Origin: DAHUYF01 sp963838385
Lineage (GTDB): Bacteria > Pseudomonadota > Alphaproteobacteria > ATCC43930 > CGMCC-115725
NCBI GenBank assembly: GCA_963838385.1
Contig: CAWIRE010000001.1
Span: forward strand, 1,674,001 to 1,738,000
DNA length: 64,000 nt
Direction of reading: 5' to 3'
A model generated the notes under the pieces. The model did not search any database. It was not told where the DNA came from and was given only the letters and a program-made list of their open reading frames with translations. Below are positions 42,815 through 51,434 of the stretch, one piece after another. A program made the position numbers and the translations under genes. Every line of letters starts with the position of its first letter. Position 1 is the first letter of the stretch.

Positions 42815-44487
42815 CCGAAGCACAAGGGGTGGCGGGAGATTGGCCGCGGAGGCCGCGTCCGCGCGTGGCGCCGCCGCTCTGGGACCGGCTCGCCTTCGCG
42901 CTCTTCGTCGTGGCGGCGGCGCTGGTGATCCTGACCTTCACCGATTACGGCGTCACCTGGGACGAGGACGTGCACAGCTGGTACGGCTTCTTCGTCCTCG
43001 ACTACTACGTCTCCTTCTTTCACGACATGCGCGCCTTCGGCTGGGGCGACCTCTACAATTACGGCGCCGCCTTCGACCTCACCGCGGCGCTGCTCGACAA
43101 GATCTCGCCCTTCGGCCTCTACGAGACACGCCATCTCCTCAACGGCATCGTCGGCGTCGCCGGCATCATCGGCACCTGGAAGCTCGGCCGCGCGCTGATG
43201 GGGCCGCGCGCCGGCTTTCTCGCCGCCCTCTTCCTGCTGCTCACGCCCAACTACTACGGCCAGATGTTCAACAACCCGAAGGACGTGCCCTTCGCGGTCG
43301 GCATGGTGTGGGCGATGTACTACCTGATGCGGATCGTGCCGGAGCTGCCGCGGCCGCGCGGGCGGCTCGTGCTGAAGCTCGGCATCGCCACCGGCCTCGC
43401 CCTGGGGGTGCGCGTCGGCGGGCTGCTGCTGTTCGGTTATCTCGGGCTGGCGCTGCTGCTCTTCGCGCTGTGGCGCTGGCTGGAGACGCGGCGCGTCGCC
43501 GCCGGTCTCGCCGCCGGCTGGACCGGCGCCTGGCGCGTGCTGCTGCCGGCGCTGGCGGTGGCCTATCCGGTGATGCTGGTGTTCTGGCCCTGGGCGCAGC
43601 AGGCGCCGTTCAGCCATCCCTTGCAGACGCTCAGCTATTTCTCGCACGAGATCTTCCCCTTCCGCACGCTCTTTGCCGGCCGCTACTTCCCCGCCTCCGA
43701 CCTGCCCTGGGCCTATCTGCCCACCTATATCGTGCTGGCGCTGCCGGAGCTGATCCTGGTGCTGCTGGCGGCCTCGCCCATCGTCGCCCTCGCCCTCCTC
43801 TGGCGCCATCGCCGGGATCTCCCGCGCACGCCGACGCTGCAGCTCTTCATCCTGGGCTTCGCCATCGTCTTCCCCGTCGCCTATGCGGTGGCGATCAAGG
43901 CGGTGCTGTTCGACGGCATGCGGCATTTCATCTTCGTGCTGCCGCTCATCGCCGCCGTGGCCGCGGTGCTCGCCGATCGCGGGCTCGACCTGCTGGAGCG
44001 CTGGCCGCGCCGCTTCTATGCCTATGGCGCGCTGGCGCTCTACGGCCTCTTCCATGTCGGCATCATGGCGCGCCTCCATCCCGACGAATATGTCTACTAC
44101 AACGGCTTCATCGGCGGCGTCGAAGGCGCGGCCGGCCTCTTCAAGCTCGACTACTGGGCCAATTCCTACGCCGAGGCGGTGGGCGCGCTCGAGGATCATC
44201 TGCGCGCCGAGTACGGCGCCGATTTCATGAACCACGACTTCACCGTCGCCGTCTGCGGGCCGCCCAACTCGGCAGCCTATTACTTTCCCAGCAATTTCAT
44301 CTATACCTGGGAGCATGAGCAGGCGCAGTTCTTCATCGCCTTCACCAAGGACAATTGCGAGAAGTCCTTGCCGGGCAAGGTCATCTATCGCGTCGAGCGG
44401 ATGGGCACGCTGCTCTCCGAGGTCATCGACCGGCGCGGCGCGCTGGCGCAGGCGGCGCAGGCGCGCCTGCTCGCCGGGCGCAAATAG
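42811..44487 (+). CDS. Membrane glycosyltransferase of the ArnT/GT39/GT83 type
   Basis: A 558-residue polytopic protein with about eleven to thirteen hydrophobic segments. The first periplasmic loop has TFTDYGVTWDEDVHSWYG, where the acidic pair Asp-Glu matches the catalytic acidic motif of lipid-linked-sugar-dependent C-type glycosyltransferases. NNPKDVPFAVGMVWAMYYL and a DGMRHFIFVLPLI helix follow. It would transfer a sugar from polyprenyl phosphate to an envelope acceptor. The downstream GT2 and small transporter genes supply the other parts of such a system. Confidence 0.75.
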   Translation: MTEAQGVAGDWPRRPRPRVAPPLWDRLAFALFVVAAALVILTFTDYGVTWDEDVHSWYGFFVLDYYVSFFHDMRAFGWGDLYNYGAAFDLTAALLDKISPFGLYETRHLLNGIVGVAGIIGTWKLGRALMGPRAGFLAALFLLLTPNYYGQMFNNPKDVPFAVGMVWAMYYLMRIVPELPRPRGRLVLKLGIATGLALGVRVGGLLLFGYLGLALLLFALWRWLETRRVAAGLAAGWTGAWRVLLPALAVAYPVMLVFWPWAQQAPFSHPLQTLSYFSHEIFPFRTLFAGRYFPASDLPWAYLPTYIVLALPELILVLLAASPIVALALLWRHRRDLPRTPTLQLFILGFAIVFPVAYAVAIKAVLFDGMRHFIFVLPLIAAVAAVLADRGLDLLERWPRRFYAYGALALYGLFHVGIMARLHPDEYVYYNGFIGGVEGAAGLFKLDYWANSYAEAVGALEDHLRAEYGADFMNHDFTVAVCGPPNSAAYYFPSNFIYTWEHEQAQFFIAFTKDNCEKSLPGKVIYRVERMGTLLSEVIDRRGALAQAAQARLLAGRK

Positions 44488-44496
44488 GATGGCGGC

Positions 44497-45222
44497 ATGG
44501 AGCGGGGCGAATATGTCCGGATGGCGGCGGCGGAAGAGCGGATGTGGTGGTTCCGCGCCCTCCATGCCCAGCTGCTGGCGGCGCTCGCCCAGGCGCCGGC
44601 GCCGCGGCGCGTGCTCGATGCCGGCTGCGGCACCGGCGGGCTGCTGGCGCGGCTCGCGGCGGCGCTGCCCGGGACGGCGCTGGTCGGGCTCGAGCTCGAT
44701 GCCGGCGCGGCGGGGCTGGCGCGCGACAAGAGCCGCGCGCTCGTCGCCATCGGCTCGGTCGCCCGGCTGCCTTTCGCCGCGGACAGCTTCGATGCCGTGC
44801 TCAGCGCCGACGTGCTCTGCCATGAGGGCGTCGACGAGGCCGAGGCGCTCGCCGGGTTCCGCCGCTGCCTCAAGCCGGGCGGCGTGCTCGTGCTCAACCT
44901 GCCGGCTTATCGCTGGCTCGCTTCCGCCCATGACGCCGCGGTCGGCAATGCGCGGCGCTATGGCCGCGCCGAGCTCCGCCGCGAGCTCGCCGCGGCCGGC
45001 TTCGCCGGCATCCGCGCGCGCTATTGGAACAGCCTGCTCTTCCCCCTCATGGTGCTGCGGCGCAAGCTGTGGCGGCGCGCGGGGCCAAGCGACGTGGAGC
45101 TGCTGCCGGCGCCGCTGGACCGCGCCTTCGGCGCGGTGGCTGCGCTGGAGCGGCGCCTCTTCGCCGCCGGCCTGTCGCTGCCCTTCGGCGGCTCGATCCT
45201 GGCCGTGGCGGTGAAGCCGTGA
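44497..45222 (+). CDS. Class I SAM-dependent methyltransferase
   Basis: The 241-residue protein begins MERGEYVRMAAAEERMWWFRALH, a start typical of methyltransferases encoded next to lipid-linked glycosyltransferases. The SAM loop is VLDAGCGTGGLLARL, followed by GLELDAGAA, DSFDAVLSADVLCHEGV and LKPGGVLVLNLPAY. The C-terminal RYWNSLLFPLMVLRRKLWRR segment may associate with the membrane. It ends in a GTGA overlap with the GT2 gene. The substrate is probably a glycan or lipid, by context. Confidence 0.8.
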   Translation: MERGEYVRMAAAEERMWWFRALHAQLLAALAQAPAPRRVLDAGCGTGGLLARLAAALPGTALVGLELDAGAAGLARDKSRALVAIGSVARLPFAADSFDAVLSADVLCHEGVDEAEALAGFRRCLKPGGVLVLNLPAYRWLASAHDAAVGNARRYGRAELRRELAAAGFAGIRARYWNSLLFPLMVLRRKLWRRAGPSDVELLPAPLDRAFGAVAALERRLFAAGLSLPFGGSILAVAVKP

Positions 45223-46205
45223 GCGACCCTCTCGCCCTCAGCATCGTCATCCCCGTCTACAACGGCGCCGGCAGCATCGGCGAGCTGGTGGCGGCGCTGG
45301 AGGGGCTCGAGGTGCCGGGCGGGCACGAGATCGTGCTGGTCAATGATTGCAGCCCCGACGACAGCCTCGACGTCTGCCGCGACCTGCTGGCGCGCGCGCG
45401 GGTGCCGATGACGCTGGTCAACCTGTCGCGCAATTTCGGCGAGCACAACGCGGTCATGGCCGGGCTGCGCCATGCCGGCGGCGCGCATGTCATCACCATG
45501 GACGACGATCTCCAGAACCCGCCCTCGGAGGTGCTGCGCCTGCTGGAATACGCGCAATCCAGCGGCAAGGAGGCGATCTACACCTACTATGCCCACAAGG
45601 AGCATGCGTTCTGGCGCAATCTCGGCAGCCGCTTCACCAACCGCGTCGCCGACTGGCTGCTCGACAAGCCCAAAGGCCTCTACCTCTCGAGCTTTCGCTG
45701 CCTCAGCGCCTTCGTCGTCCGCGAGATCACGCGCTATGAAGGCCCTTTCCCCTATGTCGACGGCCTCATCCTGCAGGTGACGCAATCGCTCGGCCGGCTC
45801 GAGGTGCAGCATCTGCCGCGCGCCTATGGCCGCAGCAACTACACGCTGCGCCGGCTGGTGCGGCTGTGGCTCAACATGGTGGTCAATTTCTCGGTGATGC
45901 CGCTGCGGCTCGCCACCTTCGGCGGCTTCCTGCTGGGATTCATCGGGCTCGTCGGCACGCTCTGGGTGGTGCTGGAGGCGCTGTTCGACGCGACGCCGCC
46001 CGGCTGGGCCTCGATCTCGGTAGCGGTGCTGCTGCTCTCGGGCGTGCAGCTCACCATGCTTGGTCTCATCGGCGAATATCTCGGCCGCCTCTACCTCACC
46101 GCCAACCGCAAGCCGCAATCCGTCGTCAAGGAGGTGACGCTGAGCGCCGCGCATCCGCTGCGCCAGGTCGACGACCGCATCGGCACGCTGGCGATGCGGC
46201 GCTGA
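45219..46205 (+). CDS. GT2 polyprenyl-phosphate glycosyltransferase (GtrB/ArnC/DPM1-like)
   Basis: A 328-residue family 2 enzyme: LSIVIPVYNGAGSIGELVAAL, LVNDCSPDDSLDV, LSRNFGEHNAVMAGLRHA and the metal-binding MDDDLQNPP. Two C-terminal transmembrane helices (about 231-255 and 265-290) match GtrB and ArnC. It should make polyprenyl-phosphate-sugar on the cytoplasmic face. The start is GTG at 45219, overlapping the methyltransferase stop as GTGA. Its own stop overlaps the next start, so methyltransferase, GT2 and transporter are translationally coupled. Confidence 0.86.
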   Translation: MSDPLALSIVIPVYNGAGSIGELVAALEGLEVPGGHEIVLVNDCSPDDSLDVCRDLLARARVPMTLVNLSRNFGEHNAVMAGLRHAGGAHVITMDDDLQNPPSEVLRLLEYAQSSGKEAIYTYYAHKEHAFWRNLGSRFTNRVADWLLDKPKGLYLSSFRCLSAFVVREITRYEGPFPYVDGLILQVTQSLGRLEVQHLPRAYGRSNYTLRRLVRLWLNMVVNFSVMPLRLATFGGFLLGFIGLVGTLWVVLEALFDATPPGWASISVAVLLLSGVQLTMLGLIGEYLGRLYLTANRKPQSVVKEVTLSAAHPLRQVDDRIGTLAMRR

Positions 46206-46549
46206 TGCCGGCGCTCCTGCCGTCTTACGCCGCGCTCATCGCCGCCATCCTCTGCGGCGTTCTCGGCCAGGTGCTGCTCAAGACCGGCGCGACGCGCGGC
46301 GCCGGCATCGTCGGGCAATTCCTCGATCCCTTCACCCTGCTCGGCCTCGTCGCCTATGGCCTCGCCGCCTTCCTCTACATCCTCGCCATCCGGCGAATCC
46401 CGATCAGCCTCGCCTTTCCCACCGTCTCCATCAGCTACATCGTCGTGGCGCTGATCGCGCATTACGCCTGGGACGAGCCGCTGGGCCCGCTGCGGATCGC
46501 CGGCATCGGCTTCATCGCCGTGGGCATCGTGCTGTTGCATCGGGGGTGA
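46205..46549 (+). CDS. Small four-helix transporter (EamA/SMR, ArnE/ArnF-like)
   Basis: A 114-residue protein with four transmembrane helices, starting MPALLPSYAALIAAILCGVLGQVLLKTG. The G-Q-V-L-L-K-T-G motif in helix 1 and AFPTVSISYIVVALIAHYAWDEPLG in helices 3-4 are typical of the SMR/ArnEF group. In the Arn pathway such proteins move polyprenyl-phosphate-linked sugar across the inner membrane. Position directly after a GtrB/ArnC-like gene supports that role. The start overlaps the GT2 stop by one base. Confidence 0.8.
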   Translation: MPALLPSYAALIAAILCGVLGQVLLKTGATRGAGIVGQFLDPFTLLGLVAYGLAAFLYILAIRRIPISLAFPTVSISYIVVALIAHYAWDEPLGPLRIAGIGFIAVGIVLLHRG

Positions 46550-46579
46550 GGACGCCGCCTTTTCCTGGAGGAGCCGGAC

Positions 46580-46750
46580 ATGGCCGAGGACGCGCTGAGC
46601 GCATTGACGGAGAAGGTGCAGGCCCTGGAGAAGGAGGTGGCACGACTCGCCGAGCAGATGGCAAAGCTCGAGCATGCGCCGGCAGTCGCCCAGCTGGCGC
46701 GGCGGCTGCGCGAGCTGGAATTCAAGGTGGTCAAGGTCGACCGGCGCTGA
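46580..46750 (+). CDS. Small coiled-coil protein
   Basis: A 56-residue protein starting MAEDALSALTEKVQALEKEV, with heptad spacing over most of its length (LTEKVQALEKEVARLAEQMAKLE, then LARRLRELEFKVVKV). It is highly charged. GGAGGAG lies 7 bp before the ATG, and the gene follows the transporter by 30 bp. It may be the last gene of the glycosylation operon. No family is recognised, and its function is unknown. Confidence 0.62.
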   Translation: MAEDALSALTEKVQALEKEVARLAEQMAKLEHAPAVAQLARRLRELEFKVVKVDRR

Positions 46751-46808
46751 GCCTCCCGGCGGCCCCGGAGCAATCGCGTATGCCGCTCCGCCGATAAGAA
46801 AGAGTGAA

Positions 46809-46884
46809 CACGGAGGCACGGAGAAGGGAAGAATTGCGCGCTTCGCGCGCTTTGAAACTTCTCCGTGACCGCCGTGTCTCCGTG
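46809..46884. repeat. Intergenic palindromic repeat element
   Basis: CACGGAG-GCACGGAGAAG on the left is mirrored by CTTCTCCGTG and CTCCGTG on the right (arms 46817-46826/46858-46867 and 46809-46815/46878-46884). The centre is the hairpin GCGCGC-TTC-GCGCGC (46836-46850). It is a nested palindrome of the type found dispersed between bacterial genes. The surrounding 46751-47001 holds no gene. Confidence 0.6.
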
Positions 46885-47001
46885 GTGAATTTCATCGGCG
46901 GTTCCCTCCCACCCCAGCGGGTTAAGGGCGCCTCAATCTTCTCGTGATGTCATGCTCCGAGAGCCGCGCCCCGTGTCGGCGCGATGAGGAGAATTCGACC
47001 C

Positions 47002-47991
47002 ATGGTCGCCTTGCATGCCATCATTACCGGCGGATCAAGCGGCATCGGGCTGGCGCTGGCGCGCAAGCTCGCCGCGGCCGGCTACGACTTGTCGCTGATC
47101 GCGCGGCGCCCGGCGGCGCTGGAGGCGGCAGCGGCCGAGATCCGGCGCCATTTCAACCGCGACGACCAGCGGGTCGCCGTGTTCCCGGCCGATGTCGCGG
47201 ATGCGCCGCAGGCCGAGGCGGCGGTGAGAGCGGCGATGCAGGCGCTGGGCACGCCCGAGCTGGTGGTGACGTTGGCCGGGATCGCGGTGCCGCAGTATTT
47301 CGAGCAGATGCCGCCCGCCGTGCACGAGCGCTCGATGGCGGTCAATTATTTCGGCTCGCTCTATGTCGTGCGCGCCGCGCTGCCGGCGATGCGGGCGCGC
47401 CGGCGCGGGCGCATCCTGTTCGTCTCCTCCGGCGCCGGCCTCATGGGGCTGTTCGGCTATTCCTCCTACAGCCCGTCGAAATTCGCGCTGCGCGGCCTGG
47501 CCGAGGCGCTGCGCGCCGAGCTGCGCGGCGACGGCGTCGGCGTCTCGATCGCCTATCCGCCCGATACCGAGACGCCGATGCTCGAGGAGGAGAACAAGAC
47601 CAAGCCCGAGGAAACCAAGCTGATGACCGCGGTGGTCAAGACCTGGACCGCCGACGCGGTCGCCGAGTGCCTGATGCGCGGCATCGCGCGCGGCGCCTTC
47701 GGCATCACGCCGGGCTGGCAGATCACGATGATGAACCGGGCGCCCGGCCTGATGCTGCCGATCCTGCACTGGTATTGCGACCGGCTGGCCGCCGGCGTCC
47801 GCCGCAAGCGCGAGCGCGAGGATCAAGGCGAAGGGGCCGCTGCCGATCTCCCCCGGCTCGAACAAACCGGCCTGAGGCGCCGGCCCGACGCCAGCCGCCA
47901 CGGGGCGGGCTTTCGCGCCCCGGATCAAGTCCGGGGCGCTGGCGCCCGCCGGCGACGAGCGCTGCGCGCTCGCGCCGTGCCTACCAGGTGA
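47002..47991 (+). CDS. Short-chain dehydrogenase similar to 3-ketodihydrosphingosine reductase
   Basis: The 329-residue product has TGGSSGIGLALARKL (NAD(P) loop, residues 9-23) and the catalytic YSPSK. It also has SIAYPPDTETPMLEEENKTKPEE, which is diagnostic for the 3-ketosphinganine reductase (KDSR) branch. That enzyme reduces ketosphinganine in sphingolipid synthesis. No serine palmitoyltransferase gene is in the window, so the pathway is not proven. The last 45 residues (after RKREREDQ) run through a GCGCCCCGGA palindrome and look like translated intergenic repeat. A neighbouring frame stops at about 47872, so a 3' frame error is possible. Confidence 0.72.
   Translation: MVALHAIITGGSSGIGLALARKLAAAGYDLSLIARRPAALEAAAAEIRRHFNRDDQRVAVFPADVADAPQAEAAVRAAMQALGTPELVVTLAGIAVPQYFEQMPPAVHERSMAVNYFGSLYVVRAALPAMRARRRGRILFVSSGAGLMGLFGYSSYSPSKFALRGLAEALRAELRGDGVGVSIAYPPDTETPMLEEENKTKPEETKLMTAVVKTWTADAVAECLMRGIARGAFGITPGWQITMMNRAPGLMLPILHWYCDRLAAGVRRKREREDQGEGAAADLPRLEQTGLRRRPDASRHGAGFRAPDQVRGAGARRRRALRARAVPTR
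47915..47939. repeat. CCCCGGA-type palindromic repeat
   Basis: GCGCCCCGGA (47915-47924) and TCCGGGGCGC (47930-47939) around TCAAG. The CCCCGGAcTTGATCCGGGG type of palindrome is dispersed in many alphaproteobacterial genomes. Here it lies within the 3' extension of the SDR reading frame. Confidence 0.6.
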
Positions 47992-49336
47992 ATTCGGCGA
48001 CGCTGACCTGGTCGTCCTTGATCGGCCAGGGGCGCAGCGCGATCTGCTCGCGGTTGAACACCGCCTTGACCGTCCGCTGCGGCTCGGCCGGGAGCGCGAT
48101 CCTGGCGATCGAGACGCTGGGCACGCCCGGAACGACATCCGCCGGCGGCGCGCCATCGATGAGAACGCGGTCGCGGCCGACGCCGAAATAGCCGCGCGGC
48201 CGGCTGATATAGACGACGGCGCCGGCCTCGCGATCCTCTTTCGACAGCATTTGCGGGCGCAGATCGACATAGCGGCTCGAGCGCGGAAACGCCGACCGGT
48301 AGATATGCGTCACCGGGAAGCCGGGGACCGCGAGGATGAATTCGTAATGCGCCTTGGGCTCGACCTTGAGCGGGCCCCACGCGCCGTCCTCGCCGGTGAC
48401 CTTGCGCAGCAGCGCGTTGCCCATGCGCTCGCCGGTCTCGCGCGAGACCTTGTAGACCTCGACCACCGCGCCGGCGAGGCCGATATTGGTCGGCACGCCC
48501 GCCTCGAAGGCGCTCACCTTGCCGCCGAGCGTCACCGTCTTCTCCGGCCTCACATCGCGCGTGCGCGGCTCGCGTCCGGTGATGAAACGGTACATCAGCG
48601 CAAAGGCCTCGCGGCCGAAGCCGGTCTCGCGATGGTCGGCATGCGCGACGACGGCGTTGGTGGCGCCTTCGAGCGCCGGCCCGTCGGGACCGATGCCGGT
48701 GGCGAGCGCGGGCAGGCCGAGGAAGCGGCCGTCGGGCTGGGCATATTTGTCGTTGCCGTCGCTGCGGATGGTGAGGAAGCGCACGCCCGGCACCACCTCC
48801 TCGCCGCCGCCGTCAAGCCCGCGCAGGAACGGCGAGTCGCCGTTGAACTCGCTGCCGACCAGCACCGTGTCGGAGGCGAGGACGCCGTGATTGGGCGTAC
48901 CGCAGAGGATGGCGATCGCGGTATGCGCCGCGCCGCCGGCATTCTTGAGGTAGTTGCGCACGATGTTGCCGCCGCGCGAATGCGCGATGAGAATGACCTT
49001 GGGCACGCGCAGGCGCTGTTCGACCGCGGCGACCACGGCGGCGAGCTGCTGCGTCGCCTCGCCGACGGTGGAATGAAACGGCTCCGGCGTGTCATAGAGC
49101 TTGGCGGCAAGGGGGTAGCGGAAGTCGACCGCCTCCAGCCGGTCGGCGGGATAGCCGTTCGATTCGAAGCGCCAGATCGTCGTCATCCACACCGCCGCCG
49201 TGTCGCCGTTGCCGGGCACGAAGACGATCGGCAGCAGCGGCTTGTCGGCGGCCCGCGAGGTGGCCGGCAGCAGCGCCGAGGCCGCCAGGAGCGCGGCGCG
49301 CAGCCAGCGGCGCCGGCCGATCGCGGCTGGCGTCAT
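47981..49336 (-). CDS. Exported alpha/beta hydrolase (lipase/esterase-like)
   Basis: A 451-residue protein with an N-terminal arginine-rich signal (AAIGRRRWLRAALLAASALLPATSRA) that may use either the Sec or the Tat route. The catalytic serine lies in VILIAHSRGGNIVRNYL (G/A-H-S-R-G). FVPGNGDTAAVWMTTIW supplies the oxyanion region and NAVVAHADHRETGFGREAF the probable His. The C-terminal 160 residues form a beta-rich extra domain. Homologues are called hydrolases or tannase-like; the substrate is unknown. Its start overlaps the aminotransferase stop as ATGA, so it is translated with two sugar-modification genes. Confidence 0.75.
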   Translation of the reverse strand: MTPAAIGRRRWLRAALLAASALLPATSRAADKPLLPIVFVPGNGDTAAVWMTTIWRFESNGYPADRLEAVDFRYPLAAKLYDTPEPFHSTVGEATQQLAAVVAAVEQRLRVPKVILIAHSRGGNIVRNYLKNAGGAAHTAIAILCGTPNHGVLASDTVLVGSEFNGDSPFLRGLDGGGEEVVPGVRFLTIRSDGNDKYAQPDGRFLGLPALATGIGPDGPALEGATNAVVAHADHRETGFGREAFALMYRFITGREPRTRDVRPEKTVTLGGKVSAFEAGVPTNIGLAGAVVEVYKVSRETGERMGNALLRKVTGEDGAWGPLKVEPKAHYEFILAVPGFPVTHIYRSAFPRSSRYVDLRPQMLSKEDREAGAVVYISRPRGYFGVGRDRVLIDGAPPADVVPGVPSVSIARIALPAEPQRTVKAVFNREQIALRPWPIKDDQVSVAEFTW

Positions 49337-50439
49337 GCCAGCTCCCGCAGCGCCGCGACGACCCTGGCAACCGCCTCGTCGCCGAGCTCGGGATAGAGCG
49401 GCAGGCTCAGCACCTCGTGCGCGGCACGCTCGCTCTCGCGCAAGCCGGCGGGACCGGTGGCGAGACGGCCGCGATAGGCGGGCTGCAGATGAACCGGCAC
49501 GGGATAGTGGATATTGCTGCCGATGCCGCGTGCCAGCAGGCGCTCGCGCAGCGCGTCGCGCGCCGGCGCGCGGATCACATACTGATGGAAGACGTGGCTC
49601 GTCCCGCCGCGGCGGAGGGGCAGCGCGAGGCCGAGCCCGGCAAGGCCGCGGTCATAGGCGGCGGCCAGCGCCGCGCGGCGCGCGTTATGCGCATCGAGCC
49701 GGCCGAGCTTGACGCGCAGCACCGCCGCCTGCAGCTCGTCGAGGCGCGAATTGGCGCCGGCGATGTCGCTGACATAGCGCTCGCGCCAGCCGTATTCGCG
49801 CAGCGCCCGAAGCCGCTCGGCCAGCCCGTCATCGGCGGTCGCGACCATGCCGCCATCGCCGAGCGCGCCGAGATTCTTGGTGGGATAGAAGCTGAAGGCG
49901 GCGAGATCGCCAAGGCTGCCGGTCATGGCCGCGCCGAGACGCGCGCCGTGGCTCTGGGCGCAGTCTTCGATGAGCCGCGCGCCGTAGCGCCGCGCCAGCG
50001 GCAGGATCGCGTCGAGATCGGCCGGCTGGCCATAGAGATGCACCGGCACGAGGGCGGCGATGCGGCCCGGCGGCGAGGCCAGCACGCGCGCCAGCTCGGC
50101 CGGGTCGAGGGTGAAGCTCGCGGGATCGATGTCGACGAGCAACGGCCGCGCGCCCGCCAGCTCGATCGCCGCGACGGTCGCCACCGCGGTATGCGAGACG
50201 GTGACGACATAATCCTCGGGCCCGACGCCGATCGCCTTCAGCGCCAGCACCAGCGCATCGGTGCCGCTGCCGACGCCGATGCCGTGGCCGACGCCGATGT
50301 AATCGGCAAACTCGCGCTCGAACGCCTTGACCTCCTCGCCCAGGATGTAGCGGCCGCCTTCCAGCACGCGGGCGATCGCCGCGTCGATCTCGGGGCGCTG
50401 CGCGAGATATCCTGCCTTGGGGTCCGCCTGCGGGATCAT
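49333..50439 (-). CDS. DegT/DnrJ/EryC1 family aminotransferase
   Basis: A 368-residue PLP-dependent enzyme of the sugar aminotransferase family: ALKAIGVGPEDYVVTVSHTAVATVAAIELAGARPLLVDID, IPV-type HLYGQPADLDAI, IEDCAQSHGARL, and the PLP lysine in FSFYPTKNLGALGDGGMVAT. These enzymes aminate ketosugars of nucleotide sugars. The upstream epimerase and overlap (ATGA) suggest sequential steps in making an amino sugar. The downstream partner is an exported hydrolase, which is unusual for this pathway. Confidence 0.86.
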   Translation of the reverse strand: MIPQADPKAGYLAQRPEIDAAIARVLEGGRYILGEEVKAFEREFADYIGVGHGIGVGSGTDALVLALKAIGVGPEDYVVTVSHTAVATVAAIELAGARPLLVDIDPASFTLDPAELARVLASPPGRIAALVPVHLYGQPADLDAILPLARRYGARLIEDCAQSHGARLGAAMTGSLGDLAAFSFYPTKNLGALGDGGMVATADDGLAERLRALREYGWRERYVSDIAGANSRLDELQAAVLRVKLGRLDAHNARRAALAAAYDRGLAGLGLALPLRRGGTSHVFHQYVIRAPARDALRERLLARGIGSNIHYPVPVHLQPAYRGRLATGPAGLRESERAAHEVLSLPLYPELGDEAVARVVAALRELA

Positions 50440-51434
50440 CGGTATTCGGCGAGATGCGCGCGGAAATAGTCGAGCGAGCGCCGCAGCCCTTCCGCGGCGC
50501 CGATGCGCGGGCGCCAGCCGGTGAGCTCGCGAAAGCGGCGGTCGTCGGCATAATAGTCGCCGATGTCGATGCGCTTGCGGTCCGCGGGGAAGTCGCGCGT
50601 CGCGAAGCTGCCGCCGCCATTGGCGGCGACGAGGGCGTCGGCAACCGCCGCGAGGCGCAGACGGTCGCCGCCGATGTTGAACACCGCGCCCTTGGCGCCG
50701 GGGCTGAGCGCCGCCAGCAGCAAGGCGTCGACGGCATCGTCGACATAGGTGAGGTCGCGCAGCTGCGTGCCGTCCCAGACCTCGAACGGCCGCTCCTCGA
50801 GCACCGCGCGCAGCCAGAAGCCGACGAAGGTCTGACGCGCATCCTTGATGCGCATGCGCGGGCCATAGGTGTTGGTGAGCCGCAACGCCGTGGCCGGGAT
50901 GCCGTAGATGTCGTGGAACAGGATGTGGTAGGCCTCGCCGGCCATCTTGTTGACGCCGTTGACGTCGACGGGATGGAGCGGGTGCTTCTCGTCGACCGGC
51001 AGGTAGCGCGGCCGGCCGTAGATCTGCCGCGTGCTGGCATAGACGACAGGCGCCTCGGGGCAGAGGTCGCGGCACGCCTCGAGCAGGGTCAGCTGGGCCC
51101 GGCAATTGATCGCGAGATCGGTCTCGGGATCGTCCATCGACCCCATATGGCTGGTCTGCGCCGCGAGATTGAAGAGGTAGCGGCAGCCGCCGAGCAGCCG
51201 CCGCATGGCGCCGACATCGCGGATATCGGCGATCTCGACCGAGACGCGGTCGCGGATCGGCGCGATGTTGAAGAGATTTCCGCCGTAATCGGGAAAGAGG
51301 GTGTCGATCAGCAGCAGGTCGGCGCCGAGCCCGGCCAGCCGCAGCGCCAGGCTCGAGCCGATGAAGCCGAGCCCGCCGGTGATCACCACCCGCGCGCCGG
51401 AAAAGGCGGTCTCGCAACGTGCGGCGTCAGACAT
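50436..51434 (-). CDS. NAD-dependent epimerase/dehydratase (extended SDR)
   Basis: A 332-residue nucleotide-sugar SDR: VVITGGLGFIGSSLALRL (residues 16-33), FNLAAQTSHMGSMDDPETDLAINC, VYASTRQIYGRPRYLPVDEKHPLHPVD, LRLTNTYGPRMRIKDARQTFVGFWL and LRDLTYVDDAVDALL. The catalytic tetrad position normally YxxxK reads NGVNK, so the Tyr is replaced by Asn. This is either a subfamily trait or a sign of altered chemistry. The ATG at 51434 (MSDAARCETAFSG) is preferred over one at 51557, which would run into the divergent promoter. It is the first gene of a three-gene overlapping operon. Confidence 0.82.
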   Translation of the reverse strand: MSDAARCETAFSGARVVITGGLGFIGSSLALRLAGLGADLLLIDTLFPDYGGNLFNIAPIRDRVSVEIADIRDVGAMRRLLGGCRYLFNLAAQTSHMGSMDDPETDLAINCRAQLTLLEACRDLCPEAPVVYASTRQIYGRPRYLPVDEKHPLHPVDVNGVNKMAGEAYHILFHDIYGIPATALRLTNTYGPRMRIKDARQTFVGFWLRAVLEERPFEVWDGTQLRDLTYVDDAVDALLLAALSPGAKGAVFNIGGDRLRLAAVADALVAANGGGSFATRDFPADRKRIDIGDYYADDRRFRELTGWRPRIGAAEGLRRSLDYFRAHLAEYR

